A DNA stretch of 64,000 bases from Vreelandella subglaciescola (lineage in GTDB: Bacteria > Pseudomonadota > Gammaproteobacteria > Pseudomonadales > Halomonadaceae), in assembly GCA_030454225.1 (NCBI GenBank), contig JAKDRW010000005.1:1-64000 (forward strand), in the 5' to 3' direction. The position numbers and the translations under genes are program-made. The notes under the pieces were generated by a model. The model was not told the DNA's origin. It ran no database searches and was given only the letters and a program-made list of their open reading frames with translations. Position 1 is the first letter of the stretch; each line of letters opens with the position of its first letter. Positions 9,184-21,019 of this stretch are shown here, piece by piece.

Positions 9184-9561
9184 GTGAATAGCAAACGACC
9201 CGTAAACCTCAATCTTTCGACAATCCACTTTCCTTTGCCGGCCATAACGTCGATTGTGCATCGCATCACCGGCGTTATCCTGTTTGTCGGCCTGGTCTTC
9301 GCCTTCTGGGCGCTGGGTAAGTCGCTGTCGTCGCCTGCCGGCTTTGATGCCGTCAGCCACGCACTGGCAAGCAATTTTCTCGCCAAATTGATCGCCTGGG
9401 GGCTGCTGTCGGCCCTGGCTTTCCACTTTGTGGCGGGTGTCAAGCATTTTTTCATGGATGCCGACGTGGGGCTTGACCACCAAAGAGGCACCCAAAACGC
9501 ACAGATTACCGTGATTTTAAGCGTTGTACTGATCGTTTTGGCAGGAGTGTGGATATGGTAA
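9184..9561 (+). CDS. sdhC: Succinate dehydrogenase cytochrome b556 subunit
   Basis: VNSKRPVNLNLSTIHFPLPAITSIVHRITGV; GTG start inferred. Confidence 0.93.
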   Translation: MNSKRPVNLNLSTIHFPLPAITSIVHRITGVILFVGLVFAFWALGKSLSSPAGFDAVSHALASNFLAKLIAWGLLSALAFHFVAGVKHFFMDADVGLDHQRGTQNAQITVILSVVLIVLAGVWIW

Positions 9562-9902
9562 CCAGCATCACCAGTTTTAGCCGCAACGGCGTGTCCGACT
9601 GGCTCATGCAGCGGGTTTCCGCCGCTGTTCTAGCCGTGTATACGGTGTTTATGGTGGCCTATCTGCTGTTCCATCCCGATTTGGACTATTACACCTGGAG
9701 CGGGCTTTTCGAGCATACGTGGATGCGGATTTTCTCACTTCTGGCGTTTATTTCCCTGGCGGCTCACGCCTGGGTCGGTCTGTGGACCGTGACCACCGAT
9801 TACCTCAAGTCTACCTATCAGCGCGTAGGTGCCCAGATGCTGATTATTCTGGTCATCTTTGTCTACCTGGTATGGGGCATTCAACTTCTGTGGGGAGCCT
9901 GA
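9555..9902 (+). CDS. sdhD: Succinate dehydrogenase membrane anchor subunit
   Basis: Small TM protein between sdhC and sdhA; SDWLMQRVSAAVLAVYTVFM. Confidence 0.92.
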   Translation: MVTSITSFSRNGVSDWLMQRVSAAVLAVYTVFMVAYLLFHPDLDYYTWSGLFEHTWMRIFSLLAFISLAAHAWVGLWTVTTDYLKSTYQRVGAQMLIILVIFVYLVWGIQLLWGA

Positions 9903-9905
9903 TTC

Positions 9906-11678
9906 ATGTCTAACCTGCGTAGCCTGACATTTGACGCCATTATTATCGGCGGGGGTGGCTCCGGCCTGCGAGCGGCGCTGGAGCTGGCCAAGTCCGGCAA
10001 GCAAACCGCTGTGCTGTCCAAAGTGTTTCCCACGCGCTCGCATACGGTGTCTGCCCAGGGCGGGATTACCTGCGCGATCGGCGCGGCGGACCCCGACGAC
10101 GACTGGCGCTGGCACATGTACGACACCGTCAAGGGCAGCGACTATATCGCCGACCAGGACGCGGCAGAGTATCTGTGTTCTGAGGGGCCCAAAGCGGTCT
10201 TCGAGCTTGAACACATGGGGCTGCCGTTTTCGCGCTTTGACAACGGTCGCATCTATCAGCGTCCGTTCGGCGGGCAGTCGAAAAACTTTGGCGAAGGTGG
10301 CCAGGCGGCGCGCACTTGTGCTGCCGCCGACCGCACCGGGCACGCGCTGCTGCACACGCTTTATCAGAATAACCTCAAGAACAACACGACGTTTCTCAAC
10401 GAGTGGTACGCGGTTGATCTGGTGAAAAACGCCAGCGGCGACGTAGTGGGCTGCATCGCCATGTGCATTGAAACCGGCGAAGTGGTGCACGTGAAGTCCA
10501 AGGCCACGGTGCTGGCGACGGGCGGTGCCGGGCGCATCTACGCCTCGACCACCAACGCCTTGATCAACACCGGCGACGGTGTCGGCATGGCGCTGCGCGC
10601 CGGCTTCCCGATGCAGGACATGGAAATGTGGCAGTTCCATCCCACCGGCATTTACGGCGCCGGCACGCTGGTGACCGAGGGTTGTCGCGGGGAAGGCGGT
10701 TACCTGATCAATAAGGATGGCGAGCGGTTTATGGAGCGCTACGCGCCCAACGCCAAGGATCTTGCCAGCCGCGACGTTGTCTCACGCTCGATTGTGATGG
10801 AAATACTCGACGGCCGTGGCGCCGGCGAGAACGGCGATCACGTCTTTCTCAAGCTCGATCATCTTGGCGAAGAGGTGCTCAACAAGCGCCTGCCGGGCAT
10901 CTGCGAGTTGTCCAAGACCTTTGCCCACGTCGACCCGGTCACCGAGCCGATTCCAGTCGTGCCGACCTGCCACTATATGATGGGGGGGATTCCCACCAAC
11001 ATTCACGGTCAGGCAATCATGCAGGATGACAGCGGCAAGGATCAGATTGTCAACGGGCTGTTTGCCTGCGGTGAGGCGGCCTGTGTATCGGTACATGGCG
11101 CCAACCGCCTGGGCGGCAACTCGCTGTTGGATCTGGTGGTCTTTGGTCGTTCGGCGGGGCGTTTTATCGAAGGCGCGCTGAATGAAGGCATCGACTACCT
11201 GGACGCTACCGACGCGGATATCCAGTCGGCAATGAAGCGCCTGGAGCGCTGGAACGGATCCGAAGACGGTGAATCCGTGCCCGACCTCAAGCGTGCGCTG
11301 CAGGACATCATGCAGACCGATTTCGGCGTATTCCGCGAAGAGAAAAAGATGCAGGAAGGCGTAAAACGCCTGGCCGAACTGCGCGAGCGTATCAATAATG
11401 CCTATCTGCCGGATAAATCCAACGCCTTCAACACCGCCCGCGTAGAGGCGCTGGAGCTGGATAACCTGATGGAAGTGGCCGAGGCCACGGCGATTTCCGC
11501 GCTCGAGCGCAAGGAAAGCCGCGGGGCGCATTCGCGCTATGACCACCCTGACCGTGACGACGTGAACTGGCTCAAGCACTCGATTTACTGCCCCAAAACG
11601 AAGCAGCTTGGCAAGCGCGACGTGAACTTCAGGCCCAAGACCGTCGACACATTCGAACCCAAGATACGTACCTACTGA
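9906..11678 (+). CDS. sdhA: Succinate dehydrogenase flavoprotein subunit
   Basis: [52 protein letters not shown]. Confidence 0.98.
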   Translation: MSNLRSLTFDAIIIGGGGSGLRAALELAKSGKQTAVLSKVFPTRSHTVSAQGGITCAIGAADPDDDWRWHMYDTVKGSDYIADQDAAEYLCSEGPKAVFELEHMGLPFSRFDNGRIYQRPFGGQSKNFGEGGQAARTCAAADRTGHALLHTLYQNNLKNNTTFLNEWYAVDLVKNASGDVVGCIAMCIETGEVVHVKSKATVLATGGAGRIYASTTNALINTGDGVGMALRAGFPMQDMEMWQFHPTGIYGAGTLVTEGCRGEGGYLINKDGERFMERYAPNAKDLASRDVVSRSIVMEILDGRGAGENGDHVFLKLDHLGEEVLNKRLPGICELSKTFAHVDPVTEPIPVVPTCHYMMGGIPTNIHGQAIMQDDSGKDQIVNGLFACGEAACVSVHGANRLGGNSLLDLVVFGRSAGRFIEGALNEGIDYLDATDADIQSAMKRLERWNGSEDGESVPDLKRALQDIMQTDFGVFREEKKMQEGVKRLAELRERINNAYLPDKSNAFNTARVEALELDNLMEVAEATAISALERKESRGAHSRYDHPDRDDVNWLKHSIYCPKTKQLGKRDVNFRPKTVDTFEPKIRTY

Positions 11679-11704
11679 TACGCCGCAGACGAGAGGGAGT
11701 CACG

Positions 11705-12415
11705 ATGTCTAACCTTCAGGTATCGATATATCGATACAACCCTGAAACCGACGCTGCGCCGTACATGCAGGAGTTTCAGGTTGATACAAAAGGCCGCGAT
11801 GTGATGGTGCTGGATGTCTTGCACCTGATGAAAGAGCAGGATAGCAGCCTGGCATTTCGTCGCAGCTGCCGCGAAGGCGTGTGCGGCTCGGACGGCATGA
11901 ACATGAACGGCCGCAACGGCCTTGGCTGTATCACTCCGCTTTCCGAGGTGGTGAAAAACGGCAAGCTGGTCTTGCGCCCGCTGCCTGGGCTGCCGGTGAT
12001 CCGCGACCTGGTCGTGGATATGGCCATGTTCTACAAGCAGTACGAGCGCATTCAGCCGTACCTGCAAAACGACGAGCCCGAGCCCGCGATCGAGCGGCTG
12101 CAGTCGCCCGAAGACCGCGAAAAGCTCGACGGTCTTTACGAATGCATTCTGTGTGCCTGCTGCTCGACGGCGTGCCCGTCGTTCTGGTGGAATCCGGACA
12201 AGTTTGTCGGCCCGGCGGGGCTTTTGCAGTCCTACCGTTTTCTGGCCGACACGCGGGATACGGCAACGCGCGAACGCCTGTCTGACTTGCAGGATCCATT
12301 TTCGGTATTTCGCTGCCGCGGCATCATGAACTGCGTCGCGTTTTGCCCCAAGGGGCTTAACCCGACGCGTGCCATCGGCAAGATCCGTGAAATGCTGCTG
12401 GCGGATGCCACCTGA
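11705..12415 (+). CDS. sdhB: Succinate dehydrogenase iron-sulfur subunit
   Basis: SCREGVCGSDGMNMNG; CILCACCSTACPSFWWNPDKF. Confidence 0.97.
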   Translation: MSNLQVSIYRYNPETDAAPYMQEFQVDTKGRDVMVLDVLHLMKEQDSSLAFRRSCREGVCGSDGMNMNGRNGLGCITPLSEVVKNGKLVLRPLPGLPVIRDLVVDMAMFYKQYERIQPYLQNDEPEPAIERLQSPEDREKLDGLYECILCACCSTACPSFWWNPDKFVGPAGLLQSYRFLADTRDTATRERLSDLQDPFSVFRCRGIMNCVAFCPKGLNPTRAIGKIREMLLADAT

Positions 12416-12547
12416 GCGACTGTCTGAACCATGCGTGCGAGCCCAGTGCGCTGGCCGGTGCCTGCATGCGACTTAAGTTGCGTGGTTTGGCGCAACAAGT
12501 TGCCTGTTTGCCACTTAAACCATAGCGGCTGGCTTGTTATCATGACG

Positions 12548-12584
12548 CTCGTAGCAGTGCGACCCTGCGTCGCACTGCTACGAG
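12548..12584. other. 15-bp perfect stem-loop in the sdhB-sucA spacer (no U-tract)
   Basis: CTCGTAGCAGTGCGA-CCCTGCG-TCGCACTGCTACGAG. Confidence 0.9.
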
Positions 12585-12650
12585 TCATAGCGATGTCGTT
12601 GCGCTGGGCGTAGCGATACCGATACCACCCCATCAGTGTAGGGTGACCGA

Positions 12651-15482
12651 GTGATGCAACAAGGCATAATGGAGTTGATGTGGCGTTCCTCTCACGTTAG
12701 TGGCGCTAATGCCCACTACGTGGAAGCGCTATTTGAGCAGTATCTTGACGATCCCGACGCCGTTTCCGACGAATGGCGACGCTATTTCGACGAGCTGCCG
12801 CGCCCCGAGGGCAGTGCCTCAGAAGATGTTCCGCTAAGCCCCGTCCGCGAGCAGTTTTATCAGCTTGGCCAGGAAACGCGTCCCGGCGGCGCGATGCCCG
12901 ACAGCGATGTGGGTAAAAAGCAGGTTAAAGTTCTGCAGCTGATCAACGCGTACCGCTTTCGTGGACACCAGAAGGCCAATATTGACCCGCTGGGGCTGCG
13001 CGATCCCACCCCCGTGCCCGATCTTGACCTCTCCTTCCACCAGCTCTCCAAAGACGATCTGGACACCGAGTTTCAAACCGGTTCGTTCTTTTTGGGGCTC
13101 GATAAAGCGCCGCTGCGCGATATCGTCGATGCGCTCGAGCGCACGTATTGTCGCTCGATTGGCTGCGAGATCATGCATATTGTCGATACCGAAGAGAAGC
13201 GCTGGCTACAGCGGCGTTTTGAATCGGTACGCAGCGCGCCCAAGTTCAGCGACGATGCGCGCCGGCACGTACTCGAGCGCCTGACCGCCGCCGAAGGGCT
13301 GGAAAACTATTTGGCCTCCAAATACCCCGGGACCAAACGCTTTGGTCTGGAAGGCGGCGAGATGTTTATCCCCATGATGGATGAACTGATCCAGCGCGCC
13401 GGCGGGTACGGCGCCAAGGAAATCGTCATTGGCATGGCGCACCGCGGGCGGCTCAACCTGCTGATTAATATTCTGGGCAAGAACCCGACCGACCTGATCG
13501 ACGAGTTTGACGGCAAGAAAGTCTTTGATCGCGGTTCGGGCGACGTCAAGTACCACCAGGGCTTTAGCTCCAACGTCATGTCGCCGGGTGGTGAAGTCCA
13601 CCTGGCGCTCTCGTTCAACCCCTCGCATCTGGAAATCGTCGCACCGGTTGTTGAAGGCTCGGTGCGCGCGCGTCAGGACCGTCGTCAGGATCCGGGCGGC
13701 GAAAAAGTCTTGCCCATCAACATTCATGGCGATGCCTCGATGGCCGGACAGGGCGTGGTAATGGAGACATTCCAAATGTCTCTGACCCGCGCTTATCGCA
13801 CCGGCGGAACGGTGCACGTGGTCATCAACAACCAGATCGGGTTTACCACCTCGCACCCGCTGGATTCGCGCTCTACCGAGTACTGCACCGATATTGCCAA
13901 AATGGTCCAGGCGCCGATTTTCCACGTCAACGGCGACGACCCCGATGCGGTCATTCACGTCACTCAGGTGGCACTCGACTACCGCCAGCAGTTTAAGAAA
14001 GATGTAGTCATCGACATGGTCTGCTACCGCCGCCGCGGCCATAACGAAGCCGACGAGCCGTCCGGCACCCAGCCGATGATGTATGCCAAGATCAAAGATC
14101 ACGCCTCGGCGCGTGCGCTCTACGTTGATCGCCTGGTCAAGCAGGGCGTGGTTAATGAAGACGACATCAGCGCGATGGCGGAAAAATACCGCGAAGACCT
14201 GATGGCGGGTAACCACGTGGCCAACGCCCTGGTGCAAAAGCCCAACGAAGCCCTGTTCGTCAACTGGCAGCCCTATTTGGGCCACGAGTGGACCGGCTAT
14301 GCCGATACCACCTTCGATATGCAGCGCTTACAGCTGCTGGCCGAGCGCATGTGCGCGATCCCCGAGGGCATCGAGGTACAGCGCCAGGTAGAGAAAGTGT
14401 ACGCCGACCGGCGCAAGATGCAGGCCGGTGAACTGGCCATCAACTGGGGCTTCGGTGAGACGCTGGCCTACGCCACGCTGCTCGATCAGGGGCACCCGAT
14501 CCGCATCACCGGCCAGGATGTGGGGCGCGGGACTTTCTCGCACCGCCACGCCGTGGTGCACAACCAGGCAGACGGCAGTACCTGCGTGCCGCTGCAGCAT
14601 ATCAGCGACGGCCAGCCGAGCTTTACCATCCACGACTCCTTCCTGTCGGAAGAAGCCGTGCTGGCGTTTGAATACGGCTACGCCACCACTGCGCCCAACG
14701 ACCTGGTGATTTGGGAGGCGCAGTTTGGCGACTTCCTCAACGGTGCTCAGGTCATGATCGACCAGTTCATTTCGTCGGGGGAAACCAAATGGGGCCGGCT
14801 GTGCGGGCTGACCCTGCTGTTACCCCACGGCTACGAAGGCCAGGGCCCCGAGCACTCGTCGGCGCGCCTTGAGCGGTTTTTGCAGCTGTGTGCCGAAAAC
14901 AACATGCAGGTGTGCGTGCCCACTACGCCGGCGCAGATTTACCATCTGCTGCGCCGCCAGGTCATTCGTCCGCTGCGTAAACCGCTGGTGGTGATGACGC
15001 CCAAGTCGCTGCTGCGCCATAAAGAGGCGGTCTCAAGCCTTGAAGATCTGGCGCATGGCGAGTTCCATATGGTGCTGCCCGACCAGGCCGATCTCATGCC
15101 CGACAAGGTTACCCGCGTGGTGCTGTGTGCCGGCAAGGTGTACTACGACCTGGCCGCATGGCGCGTTGATAACGAGCGCTACGACACGGCCATTATCCGC
15201 ATCGAACAGCTTTATCCCTTTGCCAAGGACGCGCTTTTGGACGTGCTGAACGTCTATGCGCATGTAGAAGATATCGTCTGGTGTCAGGAAGAGCCGCTCA
15301 ACCAGGGGGCCTGGTACTCGAGTCAGCACCACATGCGCGCCGTTGCCGATAGGCTCAAAGACGGGCTGGGGGGCAAGCTGAAGTTTGCCGGACGTCCTGC
15401 GTCTGCCGCGCCGGCCGCGGGCTATATGTCCGTTCACACCGAGCAGCAGCGCCGGTTGGTGGAAGACGCCTTCAACCTGTAA
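12651..15482 (+). CDS. sucA: 2-oxoglutarate dehydrogenase E1
   Basis: 943 aa; GMAHRGRLNLL; HGDASMAGQGVVMETFQMS; YEGQGPEHSSARLERFLQLC. Confidence 0.98.
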   Translation: MMQQGIMELMWRSSHVSGANAHYVEALFEQYLDDPDAVSDEWRRYFDELPRPEGSASEDVPLSPVREQFYQLGQETRPGGAMPDSDVGKKQVKVLQLINAYRFRGHQKANIDPLGLRDPTPVPDLDLSFHQLSKDDLDTEFQTGSFFLGLDKAPLRDIVDALERTYCRSIGCEIMHIVDTEEKRWLQRRFESVRSAPKFSDDARRHVLERLTAAEGLENYLASKYPGTKRFGLEGGEMFIPMMDELIQRAGGYGAKEIVIGMAHRGRLNLLINILGKNPTDLIDEFDGKKVFDRGSGDVKYHQGFSSNVMSPGGEVHLALSFNPSHLEIVAPVVEGSVRARQDRRQDPGGEKVLPINIHGDASMAGQGVVMETFQMSLTRAYRTGGTVHVVINNQIGFTTSHPLDSRSTEYCTDIAKMVQAPIFHVNGDDPDAVIHVTQVALDYRQQFKKDVVIDMVCYRRRGHNEADEPSGTQPMMYAKIKDHASARALYVDRLVKQGVVNEDDISAMAEKYREDLMAGNHVANALVQKPNEALFVNWQPYLGHEWTGYADTTFDMQRLQLLAERMCAIPEGIEVQRQVEKVYADRRKMQAGELAINWGFGETLAYATLLDQGHPIRITGQDVGRGTFSHRHAVVHNQADGSTCVPLQHISDGQPSFTIHDSFLSEEAVLAFEYGYATTAPNDLVIWEAQFGDFLNGAQVMIDQFISSGETKWGRLCGLTLLLPHGYEGQGPEHSSARLERFLQLCAENNMQVCVPTTPAQIYHLLRRQVIRPLRKPLVVMTPKSLLRHKEAVSSLEDLAHGEFHMVLPDQADLMPDKVTRVVLCAGKVYYDLAAWRVDNERYDTAIIRIEQLYPFAKDALLDVLNVYAHVEDIVWCQEEPLNQGAWYSSQHHMRAVADRLKDGLGGKLKFAGRPASAAPAAGYMSVHTEQQRRLVEDAFNL

Positions 15483-15490
15483 GCGTCCAC

Positions 15491-15540
15491 CGGGGTTAGC
15501 GAGTACGCCGGTTAGCGAATGCGCCGGTTTAGCGAACACA
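15491..15540 (+). repeat. Three degenerate 16-18 nt tandem repeats at the sucA-sucB junction
   Basis: ccggggttagcgagtacg / ccggttagcgaatgcg / ccggtttagcgaacac. Confidence 0.8.
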
Positions 15541-15553
15541 TAAGGGAAACGAC

Positions 15554-17164
15554 ATGGCTACTGAAATCAAAGCGCCCAGCTTTCCAGAATCCGTGGCTGA
15601 AGGCACGGTTGCCACCTGGCACAAAAAGCCCGGCGATAGCGTCGAGCGCGACGAGCTGGTGGTTGAAATTGAAACCGACAAAGTGGTGCTTGAAATCGTA
15701 GCACCGGAAGCGGGCACGTTAAACGACGTGCTGGCTGACGAGGGTGACACCGTTGAGTCCGAGCAGGTGCTGGGCAATATCGATGAGGCCAGCGCCGCTT
15801 CGCCTGACAAGAGCGAGAAGCAATCGTCCTCCCAAAAAGCAGAGTCTTCAGCGGACGACTCTGCTGGCGACAAGGCGCCGAAAAAGAAGGCCGGCGGCGG
15901 CAAGCAGCACGAAATCAAGGCGCCGTCGTTCCCTGAGTCGGTGCAGGAAGGTACGGTCGCCAGCTGGAACAAAAAAGTTGGTGAAGCAGTCAAACGCGAT
16001 GAAGTGCTGGCCGAGATAGAAACCGATAAAGTGGTGCTCGAAGTGGTGGCACCGGCCGATGGCGCGCTGGCCGAGATCAAGGCCGACGCCGATAGCCAGG
16101 TCGAGTCTGAGGAAATCATGGCGCTGTTTACCGAAGGCGCAGGCGATGCGGGCCAGGACGACGAGGCATCGTCCGACGCAGATAGCGACACCGATACGCA
16201 CGGCGACAGTGATGACAGCGCCGATGAAAACCACGGTGGCAAGATTCTCGCTCCCGCGGCGCGCAAGATGGTGGCCGAAAACAATCTTGACGCGGCGCGC
16301 ATTGAAGGCACCGGCAAAGGCGGGCGCGTACTCAAGGAAGACGTGCAGAAAGCGCTGAAAGACGGCAGTGCCGCGCAGAGCGCAGGCCGGCAAAGCGATA
16401 AGCCGGCGAGCGCGAAAGCGGAAAAATCATCGGCGCCGTCAGCGCCCGCCGCCGTTGAAGGCCAGCGCCCGGAAAAACGCGTGCCCATGAGCCGACTGCG
16501 CCAGACTATCGCCAAGCGCCTGGTTCAGGCCCAGCAAACCGCCGCCATGCTCACGACGTATAACGAAGTGGACATGAGCGCAGTGATGGCGCTGCGCGCC
16601 GAGTACAAGGAAACCTTCCAGAAAGCCCACGACGTCAAGCTGGGCTTCATGAGCTTTTTCGTCAAGGCGGCTTCCGAAGCGCTCAAGCGCTTCCCCGACG
16701 TGAACGCCTCTATCGACGGCACCGACATCGTTTATCACGGCTATCAGGATATCAGCGTGGCGGTCTCCACCGACCGCGGCCTGGTGGTGCCGGTGCTGCG
16801 CGATACCGACAGCATGCAGTTTGCCGATGTGGAAAAAACCATCGTTGATTTTGGTAAACGCGCGCGTGACGGTAAACTGGGCCTCGAAGAAATGCAGGGC
16901 GGTACCTTTACCATCACTAACGGCGGTATTTTTGGCTCGCTGCTGTCGACGCCGATCATCAACCCGCCGCAAACCGCGATTCTGGGCATGCACAAGATCC
17001 AGGAGCGCCCGATGGCGGTGAACGGCCAGGTAGAAATACGCCCCATGATGTATCTTGCGGTATCCTATGATCACCGCATGATCGACGGTAAAGACGCCGT
17101 GCAGTTTCTGGTCGTGATCAAGGAGCTGCTGGAAGATCCCGCACGCCTGTTGCTCAACGTATAG
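15554..17164 (+). CDS. sucB: 2-oxoglutarate dehydrogenase E2 (dihydrolipoyl succinyltransferase) with two lipoyl domains
   Basis: Two [10 protein letters not shown](I/V)VAP lipoyl motifs, one E3-binding region ([17 protein letters not shown]), C-terminal [16 protein letters not shown]. Confidence 0.96.
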   Translation: MATEIKAPSFPESVAEGTVATWHKKPGDSVERDELVVEIETDKVVLEIVAPEAGTLNDVLADEGDTVESEQVLGNIDEASAASPDKSEKQSSSQKAESSADDSAGDKAPKKKAGGGKQHEIKAPSFPESVQEGTVASWNKKVGEAVKRDEVLAEIETDKVVLEVVAPADGALAEIKADADSQVESEEIMALFTEGAGDAGQDDEASSDADSDTDTHGDSDDSADENHGGKILAPAARKMVAENNLDAARIEGTGKGGRVLKEDVQKALKDGSAAQSAGRQSDKPASAKAEKSSAPSAPAAVEGQRPEKRVPMSRLRQTIAKRLVQAQQTAAMLTTYNEVDMSAVMALRAEYKETFQKAHDVKLGFMSFFVKAASEALKRFPDVNASIDGTDIVYHGYQDISVAVSTDRGLVVPVLRDTDSMQFADVEKTIVDFGKRARDGKLGLEEMQGGTFTITNGGIFGSLLSTPIINPPQTAILGMHKIQERPMAVNGQVEIRPMMYLAVSYDHRMIDGKDAVQFLVVIKELLEDPARLLLNV

Positions 17165-17207
17165 TCCTGGTGACTTAGTTTTAGTGACATTAGTCCTAAT
17201 GACTTAG
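17162..17207 (+). repeat. 17-nt direct repeat TAGTCCTNNTGACTTAG (two copies)
   Basis: 17162-17178 tagtcctggtgacttag; 17191-17207 tagtcctaatgacttag. Confidence 0.8.
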
Positions 17208-17262
17208 CCCTCGCCACTTTGCCGGGCCATGCGCGCAAGGCTGTCCTTATGCGTCAAGATAA

Positions 17263-18759
<1,497 letters not shown>

Positions 18760-18777
18760 TCCAACCCATATAATTAA

Positions 18778-18824
18778 GCGCCACCTTCTTGGGTGGCGCA
18801 ACGCTTTCGACAATGTATCGAAAG
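18778..18824. other. Two consecutive hairpins in the lpdA-sucC spacer
   Basis: GCGCCACC-ttcttg-GGTGGCGC (18778-18799); CTTTCGA-caatgta-TCGAAAG (18804-18824). Confidence 0.85.
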
Positions 18825-18887
18825 TGCGGGGATGGGGGGCGCGCGTCGCCCATCGTTCGAGTCACATGCAACCAATGGCATGAAGCG

Positions 18888-20057
18888 ATGAACCTTCACG
18901 AGTATCAAGGCAAGCAGCTGTTTGCCGACTATGGTCTGCCGGTGTCCAAGAACTTTGCCGTGGACACCCCGGAAGCTACCGTTGACGCCTGCAAGAAAAT
19001 CGGCGGCGACATGTGGGTCGTCAAGGCCCAGGTGCACGCCGGTGGCCGGGGTAAGGCCGGCGGTGTCAAGCTGGTCAAAAGCACGGACGAGGCCAAAGCC
19101 TTTGCCGAGCACTGGCTGGGCAAAAGTCTGGTAACCGCCCAGACCGATGCCGAGGGTCAGCCGGTGGCCAAGATTCTGGTGGAAAACTGCACCGATATCG
19201 CCACCGAGCTGTATCTGGGCGCGGTGGTGGATCGCACCACGCGGCGGGTAGTCTTCATGGCCTCGACCGAAGGCGGCGTAGAGATCGAGAAGGTCGCGGA
19301 AGACACGCCGGAAAAGATCCTCAAGGTCGAGATCGATCCGCTGGTCGGCGCGCAGCCGTATCAGGCGCGCGAGCTGGCTTTCGCGCTGGGGCTTGAAGGG
19401 GTGCAGATCAAGCAGTTCACCAAGATTTTTCTGGGGCTGGCGAAATTATTCCACGACAAGGATCTGGCGCTTTTGGAGATCAATCCGCTGGTGATTACCG
19501 GCGAGGGTAACCTTCACTGCTTGGATGCCAAGATCAACCTCGATGGCAACGCCCTGTACCGTCATCCGGACCTGCAGGCCATGCGCGACCCGTCGCAGGA
19601 AGACGAGCGCGAAGCCGACGCGGCCAAGTGGGAACTCAACTACGTCGCGCTTGACGGCAATATTGGCTGCATGGTCAACGGCGCCGGCCTGGCCATGGGC
19701 ACCATGGATATCGTCAATCTGAACGGCGGCAAGCCGGCCAACTTTCTTGACGTCGGCGGCGGTGCTACCAAGGAGCGCGTGGCCGAGGCGTTCAAGATCA
19801 TCCTGTCCGACGACAACGTAAAAGCGGTGCTGGTCAATATCTTTGGCGGTATCGTGCGCTGCGACATGATCGCCGAAGGCATTATCGGCGCCGTTGAACA
19901 GGTCGGTGTCAACGTGCCGGTGGTGGTGCGTCTGGAAGGCAACAACGCCGAACTTGGCGCGGAAAAGCTGGCCTCAAGCGGGCTGAATATTATCGCGGCT
20001 ACCAGTCTGGCCGACGCGGCAGAGCAGGTTGTCAACGCGGCGGAGGGCAAAGCATGA
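18888..20057 (+). CDS. sucC: Succinyl-CoA ligase beta subunit
   Basis: [19 protein letters not shown]; internal ATG chosen. Confidence 0.98.
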   Translation: MNLHEYQGKQLFADYGLPVSKNFAVDTPEATVDACKKIGGDMWVVKAQVHAGGRGKAGGVKLVKSTDEAKAFAEHWLGKSLVTAQTDAEGQPVAKILVENCTDIATELYLGAVVDRTTRRVVFMASTEGGVEIEKVAEDTPEKILKVEIDPLVGAQPYQARELAFALGLEGVQIKQFTKIFLGLAKLFHDKDLALLEINPLVITGEGNLHCLDAKINLDGNALYRHPDLQAMRDPSQEDEREADAAKWELNYVALDGNIGCMVNGAGLAMGTMDIVNLNGGKPANFLDVGGGATKERVAEAFKIILSDDNVKAVLVNIFGGIVRCDMIAEGIIGAVEQVGVNVPVVVRLEGNNAELGAEKLASSGLNIIAATSLADAAEQVVNAAEGKA

Positions 20058-20926
20058 GTATCCTGATCGACAAGAACACCAAGGTCATTTGCCAGGGGTT
20101 TACCGGTGGCCAGGGCACGTTCCACTCCGAGCAGGCGATTGCCTACGGCACCCAGATGGTCGGCGGCGTGACGCCGGGTAAAGGCGGTCAGGAGCACCTG
20201 GGGCTACCGGTGTTCAATACGGTGAAAGAAGCGGTACAAAAAACCGGCGCTGAAGCCAGCGTGATTTATGTGCCTGCACCGTTCTGCAAGGATTCGATCA
20301 TCGAGGCGGCCAACGCCGGCCTCAAGCTGATTGTGTGCATTACCGAAGGCATTCCCACGCTCGATATGCTCGACGCCAAGGTGGCGTGCGACACCCTGGG
20401 CGTGCGCCTGATCGGCCCCAACTGCCCGGGGGTGATTACCCCCGGTGAATGCAAGATCGGCATTATGCCGGGACACATTCACCAGCCGGGCAGGGTGGGG
20501 ATCATCTCGCGCTCGGGCACGCTGACCTACGAAGCGGTCAAGCAGACCACCGACCACGGCTTCGGCCAGTCGACCTGCGTGGGTATCGGCGGCGATCCGA
20601 TCCCGGGATCCAGCTTTATCGATATGCTCGAGCTGTTTGAAAACGACCCCAAAACCGAAGCCATCGTGATGATCGGTGAAATCGGCGGCACGGCGGAAGA
20701 GGAAGCGGCGGCCTATATCAAGGCCAACGTGTCCAAGCCGGTGGTGTCCTACATTGCCGGCGTTACGGCTCCTCCGGGCAAGCGCATGGGCCACGCCGGG
20801 GCGATTATCGCCGGCGGCAAGGGCACCGCGGACGAAAAATTCGCCGCGCTGGAAGACGCCGGGGTAAAAACCGTGCGGTCGCTTGCCGAGATCGGCGACG
20901 CGCTGAAGGCTGTTACCGGCTGGTAA
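20054..20926 (+). CDS. sucD: Succinyl-CoA ligase alpha subunit
   Basis: [43 protein letters not shown]. Confidence 0.98.
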   Translation: MSILIDKNTKVICQGFTGGQGTFHSEQAIAYGTQMVGGVTPGKGGQEHLGLPVFNTVKEAVQKTGAEASVIYVPAPFCKDSIIEAANAGLKLIVCITEGIPTLDMLDAKVACDTLGVRLIGPNCPGVITPGECKIGIMPGHIHQPGRVGIISRSGTLTYEAVKQTTDHGFGQSTCVGIGGDPIPGSSFIDMLELFENDPKTEAIVMIGEIGGTAEEEAAAYIKANVSKPVVSYIAGVTAPPGKRMGHAGAIIAGGKGTADEKFAALEDAGVKTVRSLAEIGDALKAVTGW

Positions 20927-20964
20927 GCTCGACGACGCTCGGTTAGAGCCGTACGCGGCGCATA

Positions 20965-21004
20965 AAAAAACGCCCAGGCCATGCACATGGTCTGGGCGTT
21001 TTCG
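20965..21004. terminator. Terminator between sucD and the exoribonuclease gene
   Basis: aaaaaaacgcccaggccat-gcac-atggtctgggcgtttt, A- and T-rich flanks. Confidence 0.8.
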
Positions 21005-21019
21005 TTGCGGGAAAAACCG

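Noticed and set aside
8902-9495. 197-aa minus-strand ORF across the gltA-sdhC region
   Set aside because: Overlaps sdhC and its promoter, no domain signature.
13206-14285. 359-aa minus-strand ORF inside sucA
   Set aside because: Shadow ORF opposite conserved E1 sequence.
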